Positions 7,839 to 16,990 are shown, counted from the stretch's first letter. The stretch: DNA of 30,945 nt from JAYEIA01 sp034659855 (GCA_034659855.1 JAYEIA010000175.1:1-30945), one strand, 5' to 3'. Notes: generated from the sequence alone by a model not told the origin. Made by a program: numbers and translations.

Positions 7839-8065
7839 GAATAAAGGACCCCTCATTTGATGCAACCTTCTGTGCAAAGTTTATCTTAATAATTGTGTGT
7901 TTAATTTTTTTAACCGGAGTTGTTTTATAGCCGTTTACAGCATTTGTAGGGTAGCTCGTTATGTGAGCACATTTTCAGTTGATTATGCATGTCAGCAAAC
8001 AAAATACTCAGCAAGCATAGTATAAATAACCAAATTGTATATTAATATATTCTAAATTTAAAATT

Positions 8066-9652
8066 ATGAAGCGACTATTACTTCTTTTTGTATCAATTTT
8101 TTTCATTTGTTTTACTTATGCTCAACTCCCGGCAAGTTATGACTTGCGCGATATCGGCGGCGAGAGTTATGTTACTTCCGTAAAAAGTCAACAGGGTGGA
8201 ACCTGCTGGACGCACGGAACAATGGCTTCCATGGAAGGGAACATGCTGAAAACCGGAGCTTGGACCAATGCCGGAGAATCCGAAGAACCGGCTCTTGCCG
8301 AATACCACTTGGATTGGTGGAACGGTTTTAATCAGCATAACAATGATGACCTTGAAATTCAAGGCAGTGGGCTGGAAGTACATATGGGCGGAGATTACAT
8401 GGTAGTCACGGCCTATTTGTCAAGACTTGAAGGTGCCGTGAGAGATGTTGACGGGCAGTCATACAACGACCCTCCAAATCGCTACGGCGAAGATTATCAT
8501 TACTATTACCCGAGAGATGTAGAATGGTACACTGCCGGAGAAAATCTGGAACATTTAGATTTAATAAAGCAAAAAGTTATGCAATACGGGGTTATGGCTA
8601 CTTGCATGTGCTACGACAATGGTTTTATCGATTACAATTATAATCATTATCAACCCTCATCCAGTACTTTATTGCCCAATCATTCCGTGGCAATTGTTGG
8701 CTGGGACGATGACCATGTTGTTCCGAGTGCGCCCGAAAATGGAGCATGGTTAGTTAAAAACAGCTGGGGACCCAGTTGGGGAAACGACGGTTATTTTTGG
8801 ATATCATATCATGATAAATGGGCATGTCAAGAACCACAGATGGGGGCTGTGTCATTTATTGATGTTGAACCTTTGGCCTATGACAGTGTGTATTATCATG
8901 ATTACCACGGGTGGAGAGACACCAAAATTGATATAACCAAAGTTTTTAATGTGTTTACGGCGAATGGTTCAAGCAATCTTACGGCTGTTAATTTTTTTAC
9001 TGCAGCTGATAATGCTGACTATACAGTAACTATTTACGATGATTTTATTGCCGGTGAGTTACAAAACGTACTTTCGACTGTTTCCGGAACCATGGAGTAT
9101 ATTGGATTACATACTGTTGATTTAGATAATGCCGTAGAATTAACTGCAGGCGATGATTTTTATATCAGCTTAGAGTTGTCTGTCGGTGGTCAACCCTACG
9201 ATAGAACCTCTGATGTGCCGGTTTTATTAGGCGGGGGTTCGAGAACGATTGTAGAATCAGCGGCAAACGAAGGTGAAAGTTTCTATCATAATGGTACTGA
9301 GTGGGTTGATTTTTATGATTATGACGACCCGTCAGGCTTTGATAATACCGGGAACTTTTGTATCAAAGGTTTAGTAATGCTGACAGCACCCAATGATGTC
9401 GGGGCTGTTAAAAAGGATATTAAATTGAATGTTTATCCTAATCCGGTGAGTGAGCTGTTGAATGTAACTACTTTAGACGGAGAAAATATTTTGAAAGTGA
9501 GAATGGTTGATATAACCGGAAAATTAGTATTGCAAAAAGCAACCCATACAAATATTTACCAACTGCAAGTTTCTGAATTAAAAGCCGGTATATATCACCT
9601 TATAGTAGGTACAGAAACCGGGGTGTATTATGAGCATATAGTTGTTAAATAA
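8066..9652 (+). CDS. Secreted papain-like (C1A) cysteine peptidase with type IX sorting domain
   Basis: The 528-residue protein starts with a signal peptide (MKRLLLLFVSIFFICFTYA, cleavage likely near residue 19-20). A papain-type catalytic domain follows directly: Cys47 in GGTCWTHGTMASMEG with Gln42/43 available for the oxyanion hole, His206 in NHSVAIVGWDDD and Asn232 in LVKNSWGPSWGNDGYFW. There is little or no propeptide between signal and DLRD, unlike classical cathepsins. Residues about 262-435 form a beta-rich domain resembling the lectin-like domain found after bacterial C1A peptidases (YYHDYHGWRD). The last roughly 75 residues (VYPNPVSELLNV, MVDITGKLVLQ, LKAGIYHLIV) are a Por/type IX sorting domain, implying export across the outer membrane. 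It is convergent with an exported C69 peptidase. The 227 bases upstream show no convincing promoter. Confidence 0.93.
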   Translation: MKRLLLLFVSIFFICFTYAQLPASYDLRDIGGESYVTSVKSQQGGTCWTHGTMASMEGNMLKTGAWTNAGESEEPALAEYHLDWWNGFNQHNNDDLEIQGSGLEVHMGGDYMVVTAYLSRLEGAVRDVDGQSYNDPPNRYGEDYHYYYPRDVEWYTAGENLEHLDLIKQKVMQYGVMATCMCYDNGFIDYNYNHYQPSSSTLLPNHSVAIVGWDDDHVVPSAPENGAWLVKNSWGPSWGNDGYFWISYHDKWACQEPQMGAVSFIDVEPLAYDSVYYHDYHGWRDTKIDITKVFNVFTANGSSNLTAVNFFTAADNADYTVTIYDDFIAGELQNVLSTVSGTMEYIGLHTVDLDNAVELTAGDDFYISLELSVGGQPYDRTSDVPVLLGGGSRTIVESAANEGESFYHNGTEWVDFYDYDDPSGFDNTGNFCIKGLVMLTAPNDVGAVKKDIKLNVYPNPVSELLNVTTLDGENILKVRMVDITGKLVLQKATHTNIYQLQVSELKAGIYHLIVGTETGVYYEHIVVK

Positions 9653-9682
9653 TCTGAAGAATAGAGAATAATTTGAATTATG

Positions 9683-9709
9683 GCCCCTGATTAATCAGGG
9701 GCTTTTTTT
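9683..9709. terminator. Strong intrinsic terminator between convergent peptidase genes
   Basis: A perfect 20-base palindrome (GCCCCTGATTAATCAGGGGC, 9683-9702) is followed by seven Ts (9703-9709) in the plus direction, 30 bases after the C1A peptidase stop. On the minus strand the trailing run is poor, so it mainly serves the plus-strand gene. Confidence 0.9.
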
Positions 9710-9746
9710 AGGAAATAATTTGGGATAAGTTGAACGTTTGTTTATG

Positions 9747-11360
9747 CTAAAATTTCTCATCATATTTAGTCCATAAGTGGTCTCCCAATTTCACAGCTTC
9801 TTTCATAATACGTTCACCTTCGGATTTTGAGTACTTGGTCAAAAACTCTTTACGTTTTTCCGGATTTTTGATAGAAACGGCCTTTTTTTCAAATTCAGCT
9901 TGATTTTTGAAATAGTCGGTTTGAATCGGGTCCCATACTCCTCTGACATCATGGCGCATATCGCCCCAGCGTTGAGCGGTGAGTGTCCCCAGTCGGTTAA
10001 AAATCCACCAGGCCGATTCCATGGTGAAACCGGTTTCTCTTCCGTGCACTTTGTATTGTTGGGCAATGTCGGCAGCACCGCAGTATATCGGAACATATAT
10101 TGACGTGGCAATATTATCCATAGCCAACCAAACCAATCCGCCGGTATCATCGGGTAACCAATCACGGCATTGAATGATTGTGCCGTACATGGTGTACCAG
10201 CGAGCAATTGTTCGTTCGCCTAAAAACTCCGAGTGTCCGTCATCTGAAATATGAAACCAACCTCCTCTGATATTATCAACCTCAAGTTGGTCGTAGGGTA
10301 AAAACGGATTGGCGAGGGGTGAAATTATTTGCTTGCCGTTGTCATCAGTAACTGTTTTTGTACGTGTCATATCGTAGGGAGTCCCTTCGTAATAATCTTG
10401 AAATACATTGATAACGGCTTGTACGTCCACTTTTTCGTCAGGCTTTACCGAGAACGGGTAGTTTTCTGATGTAGGGTTTAATTTTAACGACGGAGCCAGC
10501 AAGTCGAAAACTCGCCACTCTCTTCGTCTGGCTGCTACGGATTTTCTGCTTTCGGGTGCATACACGTTGCAGAAAACGAATTCTTCTCCTTTATTCCACC
10601 AGCCGTTTTCTTCAGCTATAGAATATATATTTTCTGAAGCCATGAAATAATCCGGCTTATCCAAATCTATTTCTTTGATAGTACTTGCATTTGCATTAAC
10701 TGCTATGTGGTCGTCGGGTACTCGCTGAGCGGCCCATACAGCACCTGTTTTTCCTTTGCCGGAGCCGGTTATTTCAAAATGCCATACCTCATTAGGGTCG
10801 GCAATGGTCAGGCATTCTCCGGCATCGTTCCAACCGTATTTTTTTGTGAGTTCGCCGGCCGTTTTTATGGCTTCACGAGCCGTTGTGCATCTTTCAACAA
10901 GCAGTTGAGCAAGCCTTTGGCAGTCAATAAGACCTTTGTCCGACTGCAATTCGTCTCGTCCTCCGAAAGTAGATTCCCCAATGGCCAATTGATGTTCGTT
11001 GATGCAAGGGTAGGCAGTGTTCAGGTAGGCATAGGTCTTTTTGACTTGCGGAATTTTACCTATGACTGTGTGTTTATAAGCCGGTGTTATTAGCGAGTCT
11101 GTTGCTGTTCTTTTGTACATCGCAACTGTTTCGCCTTTTTTGTGCGTGGTGGCAGGCACAAAGTCAAGCCATGAGCGTGTTCTGTGGCTGTCATCTGTGT
11201 GTGATGTAATAACCGAGCCGTCAACGGTTGCTGTTTTTCCGGCTGTAATTGTTGTGCAGCCTTCCGGTACACCGCCTTTCCAGTCGCTTTTGTCTTGGGC
11301 GTTTAAGCTGTAAAAACTAATGATGATCAGGATAAGAATAAATGTGAATTTTGTTTTCAT
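9747..11360 (-). CDS. Exported C69 family dipeptidase
   Basis: The 537-residue protein starts MKTKFTFILILIIISFYSLNAQ, a typical signal peptide with cleavage after NAQ. The mature region opens with the peptidase C69 (PepD/secernin-like, Ntn-hydrolase) signature EGCTTITAGKTATVDGSV, in which Cys35 is the expected nucleophile; C69 enzymes are usually activated by exposing this Cys, which here would require removal of about 12 more residues after signal cleavage. Later conserved parts include FGGRDELQ, WHFEITGSGKGKTGAVWAAQRVPDDHIAVNAN, and DNIATSIYVPIYCGA. It should hydrolyse dipeptides in the periplasm or outside the cell. An ATG at 11438 extends the frame by 26 residues but would bury the signal peptide, so 11360 is chosen. 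Confidence 0.93.
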   Translation of the reverse strand: MKTKFTFILILIIISFYSLNAQDKSDWKGGVPEGCTTITAGKTATVDGSVITSHTDDSHRTRSWLDFVPATTHKKGETVAMYKRTATDSLITPAYKHTVIGKIPQVKKTYAYLNTAYPCINEHQLAIGESTFGGRDELQSDKGLIDCQRLAQLLVERCTTAREAIKTAGELTKKYGWNDAGECLTIADPNEVWHFEITGSGKGKTGAVWAAQRVPDDHIAVNANASTIKEIDLDKPDYFMASENIYSIAEENGWWNKGEEFVFCNVYAPESRKSVAARRREWRVFDLLAPSLKLNPTSENYPFSVKPDEKVDVQAVINVFQDYYEGTPYDMTRTKTVTDDNGKQIISPLANPFLPYDQLEVDNIRGGWFHISDDGHSEFLGERTIARWYTMYGTIIQCRDWLPDDTGGLVWLAMDNIATSIYVPIYCGAADIAQQYKVHGRETGFTMESAWWIFNRLGTLTAQRWGDMRHDVRGVWDPIQTDYFKNQAEFEKKAVSIKNPEKRKEFLTKYSKSEGERIMKEAVKLGDHLWTKYDEKF

Positions 11361-11541
11361 GTTGTTAATATTTATATCTGAATTATTGACGGTAAAGTTA
11401 TTCAATCTGTTAAGTTTTAAAAATTTTTCCATGTGCAAAAATCCTTATTGAATTGGTGGGAGGAGAAATATTGAGAGAATTATTGTTTTTTTGAACAAAA
11501 TTATTTTTATTCGTATTGTTGACCCGAATTATTCATACGGT

Positions 11542-11798
11542 TTCTTTTTTATGAAGGTATCGTATTTTAAATTTTTTTGCCGAAAAAATTAAAATTGTCA
11601 GACCTATTCGCTTTTGCATAATACTTAAGTTTTACTAAATTTGCAGATGGTATCTGAATATGTTTATATTTTAATATCAAAACAATGGTTTCTTTAAGAA
11701 TACTACTAAATGATTAGTTTGTAACAGAAAATCATAGTTGATATCAATGATTTATTCGAACACTTGAGTTTTGCGAATGAATATTCAAATGAAAAGGT
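11542..11798 (+). repeat. 256-bp direct repeat, copy 1 (upstream of the glycosyltransferase cassette)
   Basis: This segment matches 14417-14672 with about 11 substitutions and one length difference (roughly 95% identical by eye). It starts at a TTCTTTTTTATGAA motif and ends at AAATGAAAAGGT. No inverted terminal repeats or transposase are visible, so it is not obviously an insertion element. The copy at 14417 is the leader region of isocitrate dehydrogenase; this one precedes the two glycosyltransferase genes by 266 bases. Confidence 0.85.
11613..11643 (+). promoter_or_regulatory. Consensus promoter in repeat copy 1
   Basis: TTTG (11613-11616), 19 bases, then TAAATTTG (11636-11643): a full match to the Bacteroidota -33/-7 arrangement. 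The nearest downstream gene is the membrane glycosyltransferase at 12065, implying a leader of about 415 bases if it drives that gene. Confidence 0.6.
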
Positions 11799-12064
11799 TT
11801 CCGGCTATGAGGGTGGTTTTCAATATGGGCTTAAAGCATTTCTCAATTTTATTGTTGTAACAGATTCAAAAACAAAAAGAACTGTAAAGCGAAGCCGAAA
11901 TAATGTTTATATGTGTAGTTTTACAAAAGTTTTCTACGTTTACTTTTTTGTAACATGCAGAATGTTTTTGCTTTACACAAATGCGTAAGCAATATTAAAT
12001 AGGTCTTAGACCTTAATTTAGAGTATTATAAAAAAATACAATAAAAATTTATAAGAGAAATATA

Positions 12065-13495
12065 ATGAAAATTTATAAAAACAGAGGAATACATAAAATT
12101 TGGCTTACAGGGTTCTTCTTATTTTTTATCATATTGACATACCTCTCTTCAAATAATTTTTTCTTTTGGGATACCGTTCAATTAGGTTCCAGGCATGCTC
12201 ATTTCTTTTATGAAAATAATTTTAGCCGGCTATTATTACCTGATAATATTGATAGTGGGCATATTCCAACTTTTGGAATGTATTTGGCTTTTACTTGGTT
12301 TCTTTTTGGCAAAACCCTTTTTGTTAGTCATTTTGCAATACTCCCATTTACATTAGGAATTGTTTATCAATTATATATTTTACTTCATAAGTTTATTTCA
12401 GATAAGTATATATTTTTAGCATTAACTTTGGTTGTTGCCGATCCAACATTTTTGTCGCAGACTTTATTGGTTGGACCGGATATTCCGCTAATGTTCTTTT
12501 TTTTACTGGCATTAAATTCTGTTTTTAAGAACAACAGAATAATATTGTCAGTTGCCGTTGTAGGACTTTTCTTATTAAGCATGCGCGGGATGATGATTTC
12601 TATAGCCATACTTGCATTTGATATTTACACAAATATAAAATATCAAAAAATAAAAGAAACTTTTTTTTTATTACTTAAACGAAGTATGATATATTACCCT
12701 GCATTAATTGTTTTTTTATTTTATAATATTTATCATTATTACATAAAATCATGGATAGGCTACCATGAAGATTCTCCATGGGCTGGTTCGTTTGAAAGAG
12801 TTGGTCTATTGGGGTTTTTAAAAAATATTATAGTGTTTATTTGGCGTATGCTTGATTTTGGACGAATTTTTTTATGGATTGCTGCTTTATTTATAACTTT
12901 TAAAGTTTTTAAATCAATAAAAAAAGATAAAAAAATTCGTAAACTTCTATTTTTATTTATTATAATGTCTGCAAGTTTATTAATATCATTTCTTTCGTAT
13001 AAAAATTTGTCAGGACATAGATATATTTTACCAATTTATTTAATATTCGCTATAATTGTTTCATATTTGATTTTTGAAAAATTAAATAACACCAAATTTA
13101 AATATATTATATTTTCGATAGTATTTGTTGGATTGATAACCGGTAATTTATGGGTGTACCCTGAAAAATATTCTCAGGGTTGGGATGCGTCATTAGCCCA
13201 TATACACTATTATAAGCTACATGAAGAAATGAAAAATTATATTCAAAGTCGGGGTATTAAAAGTGAAGATGTAGGTTCAGTATTCCCAAATACTACTCCT
13301 GATAAATTTGTATATTTAAATAGCGAAAAAAGAGTATACGCAAATAAAAATTTAAATAAAAATAAATACATTTTTTATTCAAATGTTTTTAATGATTTTT
13401 CAGATGCAGATATTGAAATTTTACAAACAGATTTTATTGAAATAGAAGTAAGAGAATCTTGGGGAGTATTTGTAAAATTGTATAAAAAGAAATAA
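12065..13495 (+). CDS. Polytopic glycosyltransferase, GT39/ArnT-like (GT-C fold)
   Basis: The 476-residue protein is an integral membrane protein with about ten hydrophobic helices. The first extracytoplasmic loop after helix 1 contains FFFWDTVQLGS, with the acidic residue expected for GT-C catalysis, and then DNIDSGHIPTFGMYLAFTWFLFGKTLFVSHF, which matches the PMT_2/ArnT-like pattern of a small loop followed by a membrane re-entry. Family members transfer a sugar from a polyprenyl-phosphate donor to lipid or protein acceptors on the periplasmic side. It lies 10 bases before a DPM1-like transferase that could make such a donor. The base composition is clearly more AT-rich than the flanking housekeeping genes. 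The acceptor is unknown. Confidence 0.8.
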   Translation: MKIYKNRGIHKIWLTGFFLFFIILTYLSSNNFFFWDTVQLGSRHAHFFYENNFSRLLLPDNIDSGHIPTFGMYLAFTWFLFGKTLFVSHFAILPFTLGIVYQLYILLHKFISDKYIFLALTLVVADPTFLSQTLLVGPDIPLMFFFLLALNSVFKNNRIILSVAVVGLFLLSMRGMMISIAILAFDIYTNIKYQKIKETFFLLLKRSMIYYPALIVFLFYNIYHYYIKSWIGYHEDSPWAGSFERVGLLGFLKNIIVFIWRMLDFGRIFLWIAALFITFKVFKSIKKDKKIRKLLFLFIIMSASLLISFLSYKNLSGHRYILPIYLIFAIIVSYLIFEKLNNTKFKYIIFSIVFVGLITGNLWVYPEKYSQGWDASLAHIHYYKLHEEMKNYIQSRGIKSEDVGSVFPNTTPDKFVYLNSEKRVYANKNLNKNKYIFYSNVFNDFSDADIEILQTDFIEIEVRESWGVFVKLYKKK

Positions 13496-13505
13496 TTTTA
13501 ATTAA

Positions 13506-14255
13506 ATGATAAAAAATAAAAAAATAGCCATAGTATTGCCTGCATATAATGCCGAAAAAACTTTAGAGCAAACATATAAAGAAATTCCATTTAATATTGT
13601 TGATGAGATAATACTTACCGACGATTTAAGTAGTGATGCAACTATAAAAAAAGCCAAAGAAATGGGGATTCAACATATAATAAAGCATGAAATAAATAAA
13701 GGCTATGGAGGAAATCAAAAATCATGTTACAACAAAGCGTTAGAATTAAATGCCGATATTGTAGTAATGTTACATCCTGATTATCAGTATACTCCAAAAT
13801 TGATAGAGTCTATGTGTTATCTTATCGCAAATGAAGTTTATCCTGTAGTAATAGGTTCTCGCATTTTAGGAAAGGGTGCAATAAAAGGAGGAATGCCAAT
13901 TTATAAATATTTTGCTAATAGATTTCTGACACTTTTTCAGAATATTTTTATGAGTCAGAAATTATCTGAATATCATACAGGATATAGAGCTTTTTCTCGC
14001 GAAGTTTTAGAAAGAATAAATTATAATATAAATTCTGATGACTTTATTTTCGATAACCAAATGTTAGCACAAATTTTTTATGCAGATTATGAAATTGCCG
14101 AGATAACATGTCCTACAAAATATTTTAAAGAAGCATCTTCAATCAATTTTAAACGTAGTTCTAAATATGGAATTGGTGTTTTAGGGGTTTCGCTTTCATA
14201 CTTTTTCAATAAAATTGGAATTGGAAATAATAAAATATTTAAAAAGAATGGCTAA
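13506..14255 (+). CDS. Family 2 glycosyltransferase, dolichyl/polyprenyl-phosphate mannosyltransferase-like
   Basis: The 249-residue protein has a GT-A fold pattern: KIAIVLPAYNAEKTLEQTY (about 6-24), DEIILTDDLSSDATIKKA (33-50), NKGYGGNQKSCYNKAL, and the metal-binding region VVMLHPDYQYTP where the DxD is replaced by HPDYQ, a form common in DPM1-like enzymes. The C-terminal part (FKRSSKYGIGVLGVSLSYFF) is weakly hydrophobic, but no separate anchor domain is present. It probably charges polyprenyl phosphate with a hexose for the adjacent GT-C enzyme, with which it shares a 10-base gap and AT-rich composition. The palindrome AGCACTTAGTGCT (14259-14271) follows its stop codon. Confidence 0.85.
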   Translation: MIKNKKIAIVLPAYNAEKTLEQTYKEIPFNIVDEIILTDDLSSDATIKKAKEMGIQHIIKHEINKGYGGNQKSCYNKALELNADIVVMLHPDYQYTPKLIESMCYLIANEVYPVVIGSRILGKGAIKGGMPIYKYFANRFLTLFQNIFMSQKLSEYHTGYRAFSREVLERINYNINSDDFIFDNQMLAQIFYADYEIAEITCPTKYFKEASSINFKRSSKYGIGVLGVSLSYFFNKIGIGNNKIFKKNG

Positions 14256-14382
14256 TTAAGCACTTAGTGCTATTTAATGTTGCTTACATGTTTGTGCAAG
14301 TGTTTATTTGTCAGTAATTTGTAGCGGAAGTTCATCATCTAAAATCAGTTTTACGCCTTTATTTATATATGAAAGCTCCCTC

Positions 14383-14425
14383 TTGCTAAGCAAAGTTGTA
14401 AACTTCACTTAGCAATTCTTTTTTA
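14383..14425 (+). terminator. Intrinsic terminator downstream of the glycosyltransferase cassette
   Basis: TTGCTAAG (14383-14390) pairs with CTTAGCAA (14408-14415), and inside it AAGTT pairs with AACTT, giving a nested stem; TTCTTTTTT follows. It is 128 bases after the transferase stop. The T run coincides with the first bases of repeat copy 2. Confidence 0.75.
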
Positions 14426-14672
14426 TGAAAGTAGCGTATTTTTAATTTTTTTGCCGAAAAAAATAAAATTGTCAGACCTATTCGCTTTTGCACAATACTT
14501 AAGTTTTACTAAATTTGCAGGTGGTATCTGAATATGTTTATACTTTAATATCAAAACAAAGGTTTCTTTAAGAATACTACTAAACGATTAGTTTGTAACA
14601 GAAAATCTTAGTTGATATCAATGATTTATTCTAACACTTGAGTTTTGCGAATGAATATTCAAATGAAAAGGT
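14417..14672 (+). repeat. 256-bp direct repeat, copy 2 (isocitrate dehydrogenase leader)
   Basis: This is the partner of 11542-11798. It contains the consensus promoter for the downstream isocitrate dehydrogenase gene and most of its leader; similarity stops 36 bases before the start codon. The gene-free stretch 14256-14707 holds a small palindrome, the terminator, this repeat and nothing else recognised. Confidence 0.85.
14487..14517 (+). promoter_or_regulatory. Consensus promoter of isocitrate dehydrogenase
   Basis: TTTG (14487-14490), 19 bases, then TAAATTTG (14510-14517). Transcription would begin near 14524, leaving a leader of about 185 bases before the start codon at 14708. The leader includes palindromes TTGATATCAA and GAATATTC, conserved in both repeat copies. 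Confidence 0.7.
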
Positions 14673-14707
14673 CTCGAACCTTTAAATCACAATCATAAAA
14701 TACAAAA

Positions 14708-16939
14708 ATGAAGAAAGACAGTCCAAAAATTGTTTACACAAAAATTGATGAAGCTCCGGCATTAGCAAGTTATTCGTTATTGCCAATTGTTGAGGCATTT
14801 ACAAAATCTGCCGGTATTGAAATAGAAACGCGCGATATTTCGCTGGCCGGAAGAGTGATAGCAAATTTTTCAGAGAATTTGACTTCGGATCAAAAAATTA
14901 GTGATGAGTTGGCTTATCTTGGCGAGTTGGTTAACAAAGCGGAAGCAAATATTATCAAATTGCCGAATATCAGTGCATCGGTGCCACAATTAAAAGCAGT
15001 TATTAAGGAACTTCAAGATAAGGGGTATGATATTCCAAATTATCCGGAAGAACCTAAAAATGACGAAGAGAAAAAACTTCAAGACAAGTTTTCAGTTACG
15101 CTGGGAAGTGCTGTGAACCCGGTGTTGAGGCAAGGGAATGCTGATCGAAGAGTTGCTCCGTCAGTAAAGGCCAATGCACAAGCAAACCCGCATAGAATGA
15201 TGAAAGATTGGCCGGCAGAATCTAATACTCATGTTGCCCATATGAAAGGCAATGATTTCTTTGCCAATGAAAAATCTATAGTTAGCGAGAAAAACCAAAT
15301 GTTGAGCATTGAACATCAAGATGCCAACGGGAAAATAAGCTTGCTTAAAAAAGATGTATCGGTTTTGGTCGGTGAAGTCTTTGATGCAACCTTTATGGGT
15401 AAAAAAGCATTAGAAAGTTTTATTGAAGAAGAATTGCAAGATGCCAAAGATAAAGATTTACTCTACTCGATTCATCTGAAAGCCACGATGATGAAAGTTT
15501 CAGACCCTGTGATTTTCGGACATTTTGTATCGGTATATTTCAAAAATGTATATGAAAAGCATGCTGATTTGTTCAAAGAAATAGGCGTAAATCCTGAGCT
15601 AGGCTTAGGCGATTTATATCCAAGATTGGAAAAGTTACCTGCCGACAAAAAAGCTGAAATAGAAGCAGATATAAAAGTGGCATACGATGCTCGTCCTGAC
15701 TTGGCTATGGTAGATTCCGATAAAGGAATTACAAATTTACACGCCGGAAACAACATCATAATTGATGCTTCCATGCCGGTAGTAATACGAGACGGCGGAA
15801 GAATGTGGAACCCTGCCGGAAAATTGCAAGATACTAAGGCAATAATTCCGGATACAAGTTATGCAGAGTTTTATCAAACGGTAATTGATTCTTGTCAAAA
15901 AGACGGTGCATTTGATCCTTCCACTATGGGTAATGTATCCAATGTAGGGCTTATGGCTCAGAAAGCCGAAGAATATGGTTCGCATGACAAAACATTTGTA
16001 ATGCCCGCTAACGGGAAAGTATATGTAAAAGATGAGGACGGAAAAGTTCTGATTGAGCATGCGGTAGAGGAAGGAGATATTTGGAGAGCCTCTCAAGCCA
16101 AGGATGTACCAATTCAAGACTGGGTAAAACTTGCTGTCAAACGGGCAAAAGATACCGGTACTCCTGCAATTTTCTGGTTAGATGAAACCAGAGGGCATGA
16201 TGCGGTGATGATTAAAAAAGTGAATAAATATTTAAAAGACCACGATACCGACGGACTGGATATTCAAATTATGAAGCCCACCGAAGCTATGGCTTTTACC
16301 ATAAAGCGAGTAAGGGCAGGAAAAAATACTGTTTCGGTTACCGGAAATGTGTTGAGAGATTATTTGACCGATCTTTTTCCAATTTTGGAGCTGGGTACCA
16401 GTGCAAAAATGTTGTCGATTGTTCCTCTGTTGAACGGCGGCGGGTTATTTGAGACCGGAGCCGGCGGATCGGCGCCAAAGCATGTACAGCAATTTATGAG
16501 CGAAGGCCACTTGAGATGGGATTCGCTGGGAGAATTCTTGGCATTAACTGTTTCTTTAGAGCATTTGTCAAAATTATACGACAATAAAGAAGCCGGTATT
16601 TTAGCAGAGACTTTAGATACAGCGGTCAGCAAGTATTTGTCGGCTAAAAAATCGCCGTCAAGAATAGCCGGAGAATTGGACAACAGGGGCAGTCATTACT
16701 ATTTGGCTCAATACTGGGCAGAAGCAATTTCTGAGCAATCTGCATCAGCAGAATTGAAAGAAAACTTTACTGCTGTATTCAAACAATTAAAAGACAATGA
16801 GCAAACAATTATGGATGAAATTGCCGGAGCAGAAGGAAAAGCTAAAGATATCGGAGGTTATTTTATGCCCGATAATGCAAAGGCAGAACAAGCCATGCGT
16901 CCGAGTAAAACGATGAATACTATTATAGCAAACATGTAA
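14708..16939 (+). CDS. icd: Monomeric NADP-dependent isocitrate dehydrogenase
   Basis: The 743-residue protein is the large monomeric isocitrate dehydrogenase (about 740 residues in Corynebacterium and Azotobacter), unrelated in length to the dimeric enzyme of about 415 residues. Signature segments are KIVYTKIDEAPALASYSLLP at the start, NPVLRQGNADRR and VKANAQANPHRMMKDWPAES (isocitrate-binding arginines), THVAHMKGNDFF, ETRGHDAVMIKKVN and NGGGLFETGAGGSAPKHVQQ (coenzyme side). It oxidises isocitrate to 2-oxoglutarate with NADP. The frame is intact. It has its own promoter in repeat copy 2. A dispersed intergenic repeat begins exactly in its stop codon and a terminator lies 183 bases downstream. 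Confidence 0.97.
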   Translation: MKKDSPKIVYTKIDEAPALASYSLLPIVEAFTKSAGIEIETRDISLAGRVIANFSENLTSDQKISDELAYLGELVNKAEANIIKLPNISASVPQLKAVIKELQDKGYDIPNYPEEPKNDEEKKLQDKFSVTLGSAVNPVLRQGNADRRVAPSVKANAQANPHRMMKDWPAESNTHVAHMKGNDFFANEKSIVSEKNQMLSIEHQDANGKISLLKKDVSVLVGEVFDATFMGKKALESFIEEELQDAKDKDLLYSIHLKATMMKVSDPVIFGHFVSVYFKNVYEKHADLFKEIGVNPELGLGDLYPRLEKLPADKKAEIEADIKVAYDARPDLAMVDSDKGITNLHAGNNIIIDASMPVVIRDGGRMWNPAGKLQDTKAIIPDTSYAEFYQTVIDSCQKDGAFDPSTMGNVSNVGLMAQKAEEYGSHDKTFVMPANGKVYVKDEDGKVLIEHAVEEGDIWRASQAKDVPIQDWVKLAVKRAKDTGTPAIFWLDETRGHDAVMIKKVNKYLKDHDTDGLDIQIMKPTEAMAFTIKRVRAGKNTVSVTGNVLRDYLTDLFPILELGTSAKMLSIVPLLNGGGLFETGAGGSAPKHVQQFMSEGHLRWDSLGEFLALTVSLEHLSKLYDNKEAGILAETLDTAVSKYLSAKKSPSRIAGELDNRGSHYYLAQYWAEAISEQSASAELKENFTAVFKQLKDNEQTIMDEIAGAEGKAKDIGGYFMPDNAKAEQAMRPSKTMNTIIANM

Positions 16940-16990
16940 TGAGTTCAGTTCAAAAAGTTATAAAGTTGAAAGTTTATTAAGTTAAAGTGC
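16939..16990. repeat. Dispersed AAGTT-rich intergenic repeat, copy 1
   Basis: ATGAGTTCAGTT followed by AAAAAGTTATAAAGTTGAAAG is closely similar to 27927-27970 (ATGAGTTCAGTATAAAAAGT...). It consists of degenerate repeats of about 7 bases built on AAAGTT, and its first base is the last base of the isocitrate dehydrogenase stop codon. Confidence 0.55.

Larger units (their letters stand above)
11361..12064. other. 704-base gene-free stretch containing a direct repeat and promoter
   Basis: It contains the upstream region of the C69 gene (a weak minus-strand TAATTTTG box at 11496-11503), then repeat copy 1 (11542-11798) with a consensus promoter. From about 11730 to 11988 one plus-strand frame is open (DINDLFEHLSFANEYSNEK...), but it lacks a credible start and a recognisable family. 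The corresponding frame in repeat copy 2 is closed by a TAA. It could be a gene remnant; nothing functional can be supported. Confidence 0.4.

Noticed and set aside
11764..11988. A 74-codon open frame downstream of repeat copy 1
   Set aside because: No ATG start of its own, no recognisable family, and the matching part in repeat copy 2 is interrupted by a stop. It is mentioned only as a possible remnant.
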